From Lumbricus terrestris (Eukaryota; Annelida; Clitellata; Crassiclitellata; Lumbricidae), in NCBI GenBank assembly GCA_949752735.1, contig OX457043.1, positions 40,549,297 to 40,613,296 of the forward strand: a DNA stretch of 64,000 bases, given 5' to 3'. The translations under genes were made by a program, and so were the position numbers. The notes beneath the pieces were generated by a model, which saw only the letters and a list, made by a program, of their open reading frames with translations, ran no database searches and had not been told where the DNA came from. Positions 46,491 through 58,428 of the stretch are shown here, one piece after another. The number at the start of each line of letters is the position of its first letter. The first letter of the stretch is position 1.

Positions 46491-47979
46491 AAATTTTCAT
46501 GTTTGCAAAAGTTACACCTAAGACTGTTTAAACTTTCAATTCCGTTTTTTCAAATATACGGAGAATCATGCTCCATTACATATGTGATTTCATGAAGATT
46601 TTTTGCAAATTACAACACAAAAAATGATGATGATGTCATGCGACCTCACTATAAGAGCTGCAAAGAAGCTGTTTATGAAGCAAGCCGTTGGTATTTAGTG
46701 ATATTTTATAAATTAAGGTCTCGGAAGATAAAATGGGAACCCGGACGTTGCGTGAACAGAGACTGAGTGGGACATCGCGTAGGCCTAATCATAGCAAAAT
46801 ACCCAGTGAAAATTGGAGCCTGACTCACACGGAAGGCTATCTGTAAACATTTTTATGTAGGCCTATGGGCCTAACGGAGATCAGATGTCGGAAGAGAGGC
46901 AGGAAGTGGTCGTTTGGTCTCACGGAAAAAAGCCTGATTTTCACGAACTTCGCTTGGTAATTAATCGAAAGAGTAAAGTTTGCAAAGCACATCATGGTTT
47001 CAGCAACAGATCAGCTGGCCAGGGCCATGTTTAACACAGGTCCATTCGGTGCGGTGCACCGAATGCCCCTGAGCCGAGAGTTTTGTTGCCATTGGCCAAA
47101 TGTCTTTTGCGAGTCTCAGTGCTACTTAAACCGAACGGCACTTTGCCCCTGCTTTAACACTTTGCACCGACACTCGAAGAACCTTAAACACGCCCCTGCA
47201 GCTGGCATGTGTCACGGCTGCAAGAAAAGACTGAACTTCATCCTATTCAGCAGGCTAAATATCAAACTTATCGTTGAACTGTCTTACCCAGACTAATTGA
47301 AGAATTGTCGGTATGTTTTAAAATATGGCTTTATTTTCCAGCAGGACGGTGCGCAGCTGCTTGCTCGCAGGGCAAGGTTGGTTATGACGACGCTACCTTA
47401 TTGTGATCAACTGCACTTATAAATTTATTTGACAAAGATTGATGACCAACAAATTCGTCAGACCTTTACCCTTTTAATTATCACGTCTGGGGAGCTATGC
47501 TGGGACGCTGCAAGATATTTTCATTCCAAGTTGGAGAAAATTTGCCAGGTGAAGCAAGTGTTGCTGCTAATGTGGGATCAGTTGCCGCAGGACCCGATAA
47601 ACAAGGCCAAACCACATATAGTGTAATATAATATATGTGGCCATACTGAGCTTCACGAAAAGAATTCGAGCTTGTGTTGAGGCAGGGAGTGAACACTCTC
47701 ATTATACCTTACACTAAACTGCAAAACGGAATTCTGAGGTCGCAGTGAAAAGTGATATCATTTGACATGGAAATCTGCAAGTGACGTTCATTTTCAGCGG
47801 AAATTTGAAAAACCAAAATAAAAGTTTAAACAGCTGTAACTTTTGCAAACACGAAAAGTTTCAAATGAAACTTTCAGGGATTGTTGTAAATTCATTCCCC
47901 TGCAAATTTTCGCAGAAAAAGTTCAATCGGTTGCGAAGATATCGCATTTTATCCGGTGGTACATTGTTTTGAGCCACTG
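46491..47979 (+). mobile_element. Tc1/mariner-type transposon, left end lost
   Basis: Relative of 17900-19302, here with the transposase on the plus strand. It starts inside the left terminal region (TTTTCATGTTTGCAAAAGTTA) and ends ATCCGGTGGTAC...GAGCCACTG at 47979. Frames include TTTCCAGCAGGACGGTGC (QQDG block) near 47335 and NYHVWGAMLGRCK-like sequence near 47480. It abuts the 3' flank of GSTO-B and is interrupted by a small hAT-like insert. Confidence 0.8.
47020..47198. mobile_element. nested hAT-like MITE in mariner
   Basis: Ends CAGGGCCATGTTTAACA and CTTAAACACGCCCCTG, 179 bp, flanked by CAGCTGGC (47012-47019, 47199-47206). Comparison with 18640-18660 in the sister mariner shows an uninterrupted site. 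Confidence 0.88.
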
Positions 47980-48539
47980 TAGGCTATAGCGTCGTCAGGA
48001 ACTCAGGATGGGATCATGGGAGTTGAGCCCCGCTTTTTCTTTTGGCCTTGAGCCGAACCCTAGCGTCAGCCTGACCCTTCAAATCCAAGCAGCCAACAAA
48101 CTATTGCGTTTCTTCAATCGTCCAAAATATAGATTGCGATTGAGTTGTACAAACAGCCTAAAACAGGGCCAAGACTGTGGCCCTAAGCTATAGAGTAGGT
48201 GTAAAAAAGCTCTGGAATTTTCTGGGTGGGAAGTAGGCTGCCATTCAGATTCCTGGGGGGCTTCCCGGAAATGTCTATATTAAACACTGCGTGACGCCTA
48301 TTCAACTGGACAGCGGTGGTGTGGTAAGCTTATCTCACCCGATCTGTTCATTGAACGACGTAATACGCGATCTCTAAAATCGAGTCTATATTGGCGCCTG
48401 CACCGTCAGTCGCTAGGAGTGCTGACATCGACTCGTGTAGTCGATGAAGCCAGATTAGCCAGTCTAATAAGGTGCGAGCGATTGATTGGTCAGACGTGTT
48501 TACAGTGAGAAGTGAGATCAGATGCTTACAAATGCAGCA

Positions 48540-48690
48540 GGGCCACTGGTTGTTCTCTGCTAGTGCCAGTCCCAATACTGGATAAAGGAGGAGGGCGACA
48601 CTGGGCACAATGGGCGCCACACTGACACTAATAATCTTTGATATGGCAGTTTCGTTAATCGTTAAACATGTAACAAGCCTGCAGGATTCT
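48540..48690 (+). mobile_element. SINE 3'-body fragment
   Basis: GTGCCAGTCCCAATACTGGA, GGAGGAGGGCGACACTG and GATATGGCAGTTTCGTTAA match pieces at 34045-34100 and at the 3' side of the SINE at 1072-1320. Confidence 0.5.
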
Positions 48691-49500
48691 AATTCACCCA
48701 AGCTTAAAACTGATATTAGCCTGCAATGTGGCATATAGGCTACCCTTTAGCCAAAAACTTTCCAATTTCACCTCATCGTATTTTCGTTTTATGGCAGCTG
48801 TAGCCTAAGCCTGCTGCTGCTGACATGCCACAGCCCGTTAGAAAGACGTAGGCCTAATGAAATCGTAGGGAAAAATAGTTCAATCTGTGTCAGTTTTTCA
48901 TGTAGTTTCTCTCGTCAAAACATGCCCTGTTCTAAAGTGATTCCGAGTACTTTAAATGCCGGGTATTTTTTTGTAGGTCTGGGTGGCAGTGGAACTGAAT
49001 TGTCACTAGGCCTATAGGCTAACCTAATGCTAAAATTTAGTTGGAGAGAGTGTTGTAGGCCTATTTGTGTCTCAACTCTCAAGCCTAAGCTGAATTCTAG
49101 TTAGGCCCATTTTGGATCGGTTCTGACTTCTGAAGTTCTGAGGCTCATGCTGTAAGGCACTCTAAGCCAACCAAGTATTATAGGCTACTACTTATAACGA
49201 TGACTGAACTCCCGCTATAAGGTCTACTTAATTAAGTCTTAAACGCTATAGAAAAACGATCCACTTCCCACCGAATGATTAATGGCTACAACCACTACGG
49301 TAGGCTATAATTATGATGAAAGTAAGCAAGCTATTCGCCCATGATAGAAGTAGCCTATAGGAAGCCGTAGCAGAAAACTGCTGACCGTAACGAAACATGT
49401 GGACGAAAACATTCGCCGATAGACGGCTCCGGTCAACCACGCCCTACTAAGTACACATAGTATGGCACGGCCTAATAAGTAGGCTACACATAGTAGGCCG

Positions 49501-49924
49501 CAGGGATGCCACTCTGAATTTTGAAAAAGTCAGATCCGGTCGAAAAAAGGCTAGAAAAGGCTAGATTGACTATTTCCCTGTAAAATATATAGATTTGTCC
49601 AATTTTCCGGCTTGAAATTTCTGACGACCGTTTTTTAGTCTTCCGATGATTAAAATTTGCTCTCTTTTCCTTCCCCACAAAATTTCTGATGACCTTTTTC
49701 AGTCTTTCGCTCCAAAATTTGCAAATTTTTTAACAAATTCACAAAATTTTCGAATTTTTTCATGTCTTTTGTGCATTTTCAGTTTAAAAATAATAAATTT
49801 GTATGTAAAAAGTGTAAAAAACAGTCGTGAGAAAAAAGGCTAGATCCTGACAAAAAACCTAGAAACCTAGACAAGCCCGAAAACACCTAGATCTAGGTGG
49901 AAAAAGCTATGAGTGACATCCCTG
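49501..49924. mobile_element. hAT-like MITE, CAGGGATGCCACTC ends
   Basis: Ends CAGGGATGCCACTC and GAGTGACATCCCTG, 424 bp, flanked by GTAGGCCG (49493-49500, 49925-49932). The interior has GACCGTTTTTTAGTC and GATGACCTTTTTCAGTC words and paired CTAGAT motifs. Confidence 0.92.
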
Positions 49925-50396
49925 GTAGGCCGTGGGTCAACACGCACGTGCACGTGTCCAACCGACCCAGTGACCCAGATGGTGCAGACGGGAGGCTTTA
50001 AGCAACATACAAAGAGTATCGGGAATTATACTGGTCACAGTGGTAGGAGAAACGGTTGTTGATGTCGTATTAAAACTCGTCTGACAGAAGATCTGCAGAT
50101 CGCTCCTTATTCCTATCGCTGGTACGTTTCTACTGTTTCGTCTCTAAGGAAACTTGTTTACAGTGGCACTTGTAAACAGACAGGATTGCTGTGGCTTTTA
50201 TGTTTAGCTGCGTTTCGCGCAATTTCTTGTATTCGGTAACATGACAAATTTGAACACATAGACAAGACAAAGAGACAAATAATTATTAATTTCAGACAGC
50301 CAGACAGACAGCCTGAGTGAGCTATGCATGAGCTGAATTTGCTGAATCATTCTTAGCCTAAGCCCATTTTGTTGATAGTGACTTGACACTTAAACT

Positions 50397-50574
50397 CAGG
50401 GCTTAAAGTGTGGCTGGACGGTCATGGACGGCGTCCATGCGCTTATTTTAAAATATGAACGCCGTCCTGCCACTTATTGGCCAGCACAGCCGGAAAAGGT
50501 AAGGGGCGTCCAGGCACTTCTTTTGGAAAGATAAGGGGCGTCCAGGCACTTATTTTTGCACACTTTAGGCACTG
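50397..50574. mobile_element. hAT-like MITE, CAGGGCTTAAAGTG ends
   Basis: Ends CAGGGCTTAAAGTGTG and CACACTTTAGGCACTG, 178 bp, flanked by CTTAAACT (50389-50396, 50575-50582). It holds a direct repeat AAGGGGCGTCCAGGCACTT. Confidence 0.9.
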
Positions 50575-51094
50575 CTTAAACTACAAGAATGTATACGAGA
50601 TATAGATAATCAGACGTTATACCCGCCGAACATTATCCTCCGGCTGTGATATCGTCACTTAAAAATGATGCAAAAATCTATAAGAAGAATGAACCTGTGT
50701 CAAGGTGTTTGATCTAAATATTATACATTAGTTGAATATTGTAAGAATTATTATGTTAAGTTGTAGGCTTATATTTGTATTTTACCGTATACATGAAAAT
50801 TATTGTACATATAAGAATATGTTAAGGTGTAGCCTATGTCTAGAACTTATTGTATTAGAATATATTACACTAGTAGTCCAAAGTTCATAATAAACCGGGT
50901 AGCCATCACTCGCTGTAAATATAGTTTTAGATGTTAACAACATTTACAAGACTCAAGTCGCAAATGACATTAACAAGTCTGAAATGTAGAACTAAATGAC
51001 ACTAACAAGTCCTATATCAGTAACTGAATAACACTAACAAGTCGAACAAAACCAAGAATTTATCAATTAAATGAAGAAATAGACTAATTGGACA

Positions 51095-51205
51095 GAGGGA
51101 GATTTTGTCCGGGGGAGATAATGTCCTGTGCAAATGGAGGGTGGGATTTTGTCTGGGGGGTTTTTATCCAAGGGGGATAATGTTCAGAGGATAATGTCCT
51201 GCAAC
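51095..51205. mobile_element. partial foldback-type repeat
   Basis: Loose ~15-bp units GGGGGAGATAATGTCC / GGGGGATAATGTTC resemble the arms of foldback 2, in one orientation only. Probably a decayed arm. Confidence 0.4.
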
Positions 51206-51344
51206 CGAAGAATGACTGAAAACCAGCGCAGATCATCGTTAAAATGTTAATCCTAAACAAATTTCTATGTCCTGAAATGGAATATGTATGTCAGAAAAAT
51301 GGACTAAGTATAGCACTGTTGCAACCATATGTTTAAGATTTTAT

Positions 51345-51570
51345 TTATTTATATATTTATTTCTTGCATTTGCTATAGCACCCCTTCAAGAATCTACTCA
51401 GAGGCGCTTCCAACTACAGAGCGGATAGTCGGATACTGCATCGAAGTTTCACGCCAAAGCGCATGCGCTATTACGAGTGAAGGACTTGTTACGTGGCGGC
51501 TTGAAGTGGATTCGAACTGGGACCCTCAGACTCCAGAACCCTGAACTTACCACATTGACCCATTGTGTGT
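51345..51570 (-). mobile_element. tRNA-derived SINE with LINE-type 3' tail
   Basis: On the minus strand box B-like GTTCGAATCCAC and a degraded head lead to the tail GAAGCGCCTCTGAGTAGA, TTGAAGGGGTGCTATAGCAA, ATGCAAGAAATAAA. The LINE fragment at 54834-54990 ends in almost the same tail. Confidence 0.7.
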
Positions 51571-51804
51571 GGCCTTAAACCATTATTGCCATTAAAGACA
51601 ATAGGTGCTACCCTAATAGACATTGATCAGATACAATGTGGACTTTAGAGCATTACAGTCGAATGATAGGAACTTGCGAGCCCGAGCATGTACGCAGATT
51701 CATATTTTAGATGTTGGAATAGCCTATACATTAATTTTTCTGTTGATTTTAGATCGAGCAATAGTATTTCCTCTTTGACATTACTTTCTCTGAACTGATC
51801 AGCT

Positions 51805-54800
51805 ATGAGTCAGCATTTAACAACTGGTAAATGTTTGAGTCTGTTTATATTTATATTACTTTTTAATGTTTTGGTTATTTTTTCCTTAGAACCTTTGTTT
51901 TGTAGCAGATGAAAACCTTTTATAGCTTAGTGAACAACGATTTTAACTGTTGCCTGGATTATTTGGCGTAAATACACACAAATTGCATGTAAATACATGG
52001 TAAACAGAGGATTTAAAAATAAAAAAATTTCATATTAAATATTTAGTGTAAACAGGACATCACCTTTTTTTTAATAATTATGACTTGTGAAAACTGCTAT
52101 AAAAACTTTTCTTGGTAGTTAGGACTATGAATTGTGTCCTACGAATTATGATTTAAATGTTTGTAATTGATTTGTCTCAGTTTATTTAGTACCTTTTGTA
52201 TTTGTACACCTTTGTTTGGGATAGCACGTGTCTTGATCAAGCCTAGTAAATATTTTATAAACGCCTTTATATAGACTTCTGCACACACCTAGCTTACATA
52301 CCATTCTCACTTGATGCTTAAAATTTAACGTTCACCCAACAGCTATTAACTTATTTTGTTATGGTAAGTGCCTTGAAATAGCCACACTTACAAGTGCAGC
52401 GCTAAATGTTTACTTTTAAAGCTTTGTTCTTTTTTTCGTTCTTTTTGCAGGCCCCTTGAACTTATGGGTCCAGAGGACCCATAGTTCGATGCATCACCCT
52501 TAGCACCACCTTAAATCTGGCCTTGCTGTTACGTGGCCAAAATGTTTCCTAATAAAATTCTTTATTAGTGAACTGGAAGACAAAGAATAGCAGTACCTTA
52601 AGCTAACCCAGCATTAGGGCTTAAGTATGAGGCATTATGATGTGACTTCACCTGGAGAGAAGGGGCCAGATCTTCCCACCAACAGTGTGTGGTCTGTGCA
52701 TAATTATGGAATTATAATTATCCAAGTTCATCAATTAGCACAAATGGAGCAGAAATGTTGATACATTGCAGGTATTTTAAATCCCTAGGCGGTTTGACCA
52801 ATTGATTGACAGAGTACCTTAGCCGTAATTAACCGTGCAGTACTTAGGGCCATTATGATTCATGCTGCAAGTGGAGTGTTTACATGTGTGTTTGTGCGTG
52901 CTTATGCGTCTATAGGATCCGTTTGTCCACCTCTGAAGGATGACACGCTGCGTCTTTACAGCATGCGCTTCTGTCCATTCGCAGAGAGAACTCGTCTTGT
53001 TCTTGCACATTACAACATACCGTAAGAGTGAACAGTTACTTTCAGCATGATATTATCTTTAATATAAATGTATTTAATTTCAACATGTCGCCGTCATTCG
53101 CTATTATTACTTTGTAATACTGCATTGGGGGATGGGGCCCTTCCTTCTTCTCAGAAGCGGGCTATAGTTTTGCCTTCACTTAAGCGTAGTGGTCTTGATG
53201 TAAATGACATGGCCAATTATCGACCGATTTCTAATCTATCTTTCTTGTCAAAGATAGTCGAGAAATATGTATCGTTGCAGCTTATTAGTCATCTTGAAGC
53301 AAACTCCCTTCTGCCCAAGCAACAGTCAGGCTTCAGAAAATTTCATTCCACTGAATCTGTTTTAACACGCATTTTAGTTGACATGTATGCTGCTGTTGAC
53401 CAGGGGCATGTATCACTCCTTGCTTTATTTGACGTGAGTGCGGCCTTTGACACCGTCGACCATGGCATTCTTTTAGAGCGCCTTGAAACGTCGTTTGGTG
53501 TCATTGGCCGCCCACTGCTGTGGTTGCAGGCTTTTCTTTCTGAGCGCAGCCAGTCTGTGGTTTTTGGTTCCACCCGGTCTGACTGGTCCAGAGTTTATTT
53601 TGGTCTTCCTCAGGGTTCCATTTTAGGGCCTTTGCTTTACATTTTATATACAGCTGACCTAAATAAGATTCTGTCTTCTGTGGGGGTTGCTGCACATCAA
53701 TATGCTGATGACACACAGGCATATGTCCAGGGTCCAGCTTTAGAGGCTATCTCACTTGTGGAAAAAATACTTATGACGTCGGAAACGATTGGCGCCTGGA
53801 TGTCATCCAATCGCCTCAGGTTAAATCCTGGTAAAACACAATTTATTTGGGTTGGAAGTCGTGTGCAAGTTTCTAAAATTGATATGCAAAATCTGCAACA
53901 TTGCTTTCCTGGCATGACTTTTCTACCACTGTGCGTGATTTGGGTGTGACCTTGGACCAAGAATTGACCCTTTCTGATCACGTGAGGAATGTTTGTCGCA
54001 CTTGCTTCTACCATCTTCGTCAAATTCGCTCGGTACGTCGCTCACTTACAACCAAAGCTGCCACTACTCTGATGCATGCATTTATATGCACGAGAGTTGA
54101 CTGTGGTAGTGCCATCTATGCGGGCTTAACACTTTCACGCATTAATAAGTTGCAATCTGTCCTTAATGCTGCGGCCCGCCTGATTGGCGGCATACCAAAG
54201 TTTGGGCATATATCAAGTTTTATACGGGAAGAACTGCACTGGTTGCCAATGCAAAAACGTATTGAGTTTAAGATTTTAATGTTCATGCGCAATTGCCTAG
54301 CAGGCCAAGCTCCGATCTATCTTATGGAACTCTGTGTACCTGTGCTGCCCATCCCAGGCCGTAGATTCCTTCGCTCTGCTACGCATGGTGACCTGGTTGT
54401 CCCTAGGGCTCGATCTTCCACAGTGCTACATAGAAGCTTTGCTATGGTTGGTCCGTCTTTCTGGAATAAGTTACCTATTAGTCTTCGCAATGAACTTCTT
54501 TGTATTTCTTTGCCCCTTTTCCGCAAGCGTTTGAAAACCATTCTCTTTGATTGTGGTTAGGTGTCAGGTCGGGAGCGCCTCTGAGGAGTTCTCTTGTAGT
54601 GGCGCTATATAAATGTACAATTACAATTAGTCATTCGCAGTATTTTCACAACTTAGTTTGGTACCCTCAAAAAGCTTATTGATGCATAGGATTTGTGCCC
54701 CAACATCTTGGTTGACAGTGTGAGCAATAAATGGCAGTGATATATATTTTCCACTGTGCTGTACAACAGTTTAAATTATACTGTGGAAGTGTCGCAGTTG

Positions 54801-57800
54801 AAATGTGTAGATGCGTTTATATGCAGCCTATTTCTATGCCTGTACTTTGGAATCAACTCTCTCCATTGACACTTTCTTTATTATTAATTTGTACTCAAAG
54901 CACAACTTTTTGCTGTCTTAAAACAATTTCGGGAGCGCCTATGAGTAGAAGCCTTGAAGGGGTGCTATAGCAAATGCGAGAAATAAAAAAATACAATATA
55001 GATACAATGCCACATGGGTCCATACGTTTGACGATCAGCTTATGACAACAAAGGCCATTGACGTTGAAGAAAATTTGTTGGCATGTTACAGCTCTTTAAA
55101 TTGCCACTTATGCTATGCAGCGTATTCATATGTGGCGCATTTCTGTGACCTTAGCCTATGTTTCAGTGTTAAAACTGCAGGATTATAACCTGCATCCAAA
55201 AGTTTGTTGGGTATCTTTCTGGCATGAAAGGCTATATAAAATCTTAAGTTACAAGTGTGTATCTGTACATTTGGTTTATTGTATGATTTGATGTTCATCT
55301 CGTCTTTGCATATGAACTTCTTGTATTGTTAAATAAATTAGTAAATGTGCCTTAGAATTTTCTTCAAATATGAAAGGAATAGTGCATAGCATTTAAGCAT
55401 TCCAATTTCAGTAATCACTACAATATAATAGTCAGTACTCTGCCACAAAACAATGTAAACAGCAAATAAAACTTATTTTTGCTGGATGCTGATGTTTAGA
55501 ATGTGTAGATAGTGACATGTGTATTTTATTTTCTATTTGTTAAGTTTATTGTGCTAGTTTTAGAATTTCGTGTGAAGCCTTAATTACAAGACAGAGCGGC
55601 AAATAATGATAATAACAGGTTTGGGAACTGGTTATGAAGCTCTCAATAAAATCGAATGATGTTCCTTTTCATGAGAGATTTTATACTTTGCAGTTATGAG
55701 CTTGTGAATATCAACCTGAAAGAAAAGCCAGAATGGTTCTTTGATAAGAATCCACTTGCTACGGTTCCTGTTCTGGAAAAGGGAGATAAAATCGTCTATG
55801 AGTCGGCCATCTGTAATGAGTATTTGGACGAAGTCTATGGGAAGCAATCGTTGCTCACCACTGACCCGTTTGAGAGAGCAAGACAGAAAATTCTTGAAGA
55901 AAGATTTTCAAAGGCGAGCAATTAAGCCAATAATTGTTTTTTTAATTTAATGCCTTACTTTGATCACTGAATAAAAGTTTTCACGGCCATGATCACGGTC
56001 ACAATGATAGATGTAGGAATTATATAATTTCACTCTATGGTAGTTTTGCACAATGTAATATGTTAAATGTTAATATGGCCTAATTATAGTAGATCTTGAT
56101 ATGACACTCATTGTTACTTGACTGTATATGGCACTCGTTGGAAGCCTGGATGTAGGGTGTGCAGGATCTCCAAGCCAAGCACATGGACCAGCGGTGAATG
56201 AGAGTGTTGGATTAAAATTTAAAAAATCTTTTGCATAGAGTAATATTTGTGGGCCCTACAGCAGTTGATCAGATGTGCGACGTTGGACAGTTTTGTGCTG
56301 TGGGTATAGAAAAAATGCTCCTTACCTAAAAATGCTAATCAATGACCCACGTATTTATAACAGTGGGTATAGAAAAAATGCTGCTCAAAATTGCTGCTCC
56401 TTACTTAAAATGCTAATCAATGACCAACTTATTTTTAACAGGCAGCCGCTTAGATGCCTAAAGTCGGCACTGCAGCTGATATTTTTGCTGTACAATGGCC
56501 TGTTCCAAATGCTATCTATGTATGAGTGAACACTGAACATGCGTCTTGGTAGACCAATTGGCCTGAATGTCATTTGGAATTTGGGGTGCCATGATACGTT
56601 GACGCTAATATGCTGTGCTATAGAAATTGCCAATGATTTATAGTTACATTTTTCTTTCCTAGCTTTGAGTTGGGGCTTTTTAATGGGTTGGTGGACATTG
56701 GACAAGTAACACAGTATTTTAAATCAGAACTATCTTCTCTATTTCAGGTGATTTCACCTTTCTACGGCATCCTAAGACAGACTGGGGATGAAAAAGCGCA
56801 AGCAGTCGAGTCTATTCAGAAGGCGTTAGATGTATTTGAGGAGACTCTAACTGGAAAATTCTTTGGAGGTGAGACTTATGTGAAAATGAGTTTAGAAGTT
56901 GAAGTTTTGTGACACCTGAGGTTATTATTGAGTATTAAATTCTTTAATGCAATTTCAACACCAATTCATTACTTTCACAGATGTTTCCTTCATGAAACCC
57001 ATCCATATTCTCTGCCCAATAGCTTCAGATATATCTTCTTAAGCTGTGCAAAACAGGCGTTTTTGCATCTCTTCATGCTTTTGATGTTGTGGTCATGATG
57101 CTAGCAACAAATGTGAAGTTAACATAGCAAGCCCTGCTAGTGTTTGATTTTATTGTCATTTCTAAGATGGTTTACCAACCATGGAACAACAAACCTGTGA
57201 GACATGGTGCCTTGCTGCTCAAAGTGCTTGTCTTGTTATGTGAATCTAATTAACAATTGTAAAATTATTTATTAATTAAATGTAGTAATTTATTTATTAA
57301 TTAATTTTTATATTATCAACTTTTTGGGTATAAGTTATCAAATTATTAATGCTCCCATTGGCCCTGCATTGTGGAACCAGCTTCCTCCTTCAATGCATTC
57401 CTCCATATTAATGGGTGAGCCAAATGCCTCTTTTCGTTGTCTCAAGACTCTTAACTGTTTTTCTCTCTTGGTCTAACGCACTGGGAGCACCTCTGATTGG
57501 TCTGCACTGCGAGAGGCGCTATATAATTATATTTATAAATACAATTAAAATTTTCATGAGTGTAATTAAAACTAGTTTCTAAGGTTCTTGAAGGGTTTCA
57601 CATTATTTAATGAGGCATAGGCTACGAATTACTTGAAAGAGGAAAAACCAGACCTCTATGCAGGTCTAGTGTACAAACGAGTTGCTACCATTCGCAGCCA
57701 TTTATTGTGTGTCTCGTCTCAGTCAATATAACATAGTCCACACACTACATAGGATAGAAATTATAAGATAATTCACAAGGATGAAAGTCTTTGGAGCGAA

Positions 57801-58428
57801 AAGATTTTAGTGTAGAGACCTTGCATAAGGGCTTCACAAAGAATCTTGGGGCAAACGGGTAAATGATTAACTCATGCTTTTCATCAGGTAGTAAAATGCT
57901 CAATAAATATAGAAATAAATTTTACTCAATTCAACCAACCTTGGCTGCCAAACAGCTATATTCAGCTTCTGTAATAGCTTGTTATCCTTTCATACTTGTC
58001 AGTTTGAAATGAAACGGGAATATTATTATTATAATTATATTATTAACTATTATTGATTGATTGATTGATATTAGTATGCTTGTTGGGTTAGTACAGGTTA
58101 GTGTTTTTGACAGGTATTGGCACCTGTACCTGTGTAATTTATTTTCTGTACTGTAAAGGTTGTTTTAATGTCTATGATTAAAGGTGAATCTCCAAAGATG
58201 GTGGACTACCACATCTGGCCGTGGTTCGAGCGTCTAGAGATGCTGGAGAAGCTGGCTGGTGGAATCGACATTTTCCCAAAGAGTAGATTTCCAAAGTTGA
58301 ATTCCTGGGAAGCCCACATGAAGGAGGTGCCTGCGGTGAAGGTTGCTCTTGTCTGCACGGATCTGCATGAGAAGTTTATGGAAACGATGCAAAAACAAAA
58401 GCCAGAGTATGACATCGGCTTGGAGTAG
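51805..58428 (+). CDS. GSTO: omega-class glutathione S-transferase, GSTO-C
   Basis: Coding exons: 51805-51826, 52916-53021, 55694-55913, 56748-56868, 58184-58428; phases 1,2,0,1; 237 residues. The start MSQHLTTG aligns with MSEKALATG of GSTO-A. The omega catalytic cysteine (Cys27) lies in [13 protein letters not shown]. The cis-Pro loop is TVPVLE instead of LVPVLE, and YESAIC keeps the glutathione-binding Glu-Ser. The exon 3 donor is GCGAGC, a GC donor weaker than GSTO-B's; without splicing the frame stops after four codons. The C-terminus ends KPEYDIGLE, three residues shorter. Intron 2 contains the LINE at 53068-54625 and intron 4 another LINE tail. The leader acceptor is at 51752, but no TATA promoter like those of GSTO-A/B was found upstream. 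Confidence 0.9.
53068..54625 (+). mobile_element. CR1/L2-type LINE, 5'-truncated, with RT
   Basis: A reverse transcriptase runs from 53068 to 53949 with the motif order [31 protein letters not shown] (catalytic Asp), [24 protein letters not shown] (YADD) and LNPGKTQF. A frameshift near 53890-53930 puts the C-terminal part (53901-54560, with [11 protein letters not shown] and [10 protein letters not shown]) in another frame. The 3' end GTCGGGAGCGCCTCTGAGGA ... GGCGCTATATAAATG is shared with many remnants and two SINEs here. There is no endonuclease domain, as the 5' half is missing. It is inserted in GSTO-C intron 2. Confidence 0.88.
54834..54990 (+). mobile_element. LINE 3' remnant
   Basis: [15 protein letters not shown] is a decayed GPxLWNxLP segment. 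It is followed by CGGGAGCGCCTATGAGTAGA and TTGAAGGGGTGCTATAGCAA. Confidence 0.65.
57350..57545 (+). mobile_element. LINE 3' remnant in GSTO-C intron 4
   Basis: [18 protein letters not shown] and [10 protein letters not shown] precede the tail CTGGGAGCACCTCTGATTGG and GAGGCGCTATATAATTATAT. Confidence 0.75.

Noticed and set aside
48348..48734. 128-residue minus-strand open frame
   Set aside because: It overlaps SINE-type tail words shared with 34045-34100, has no splice context and no recognisable domain.
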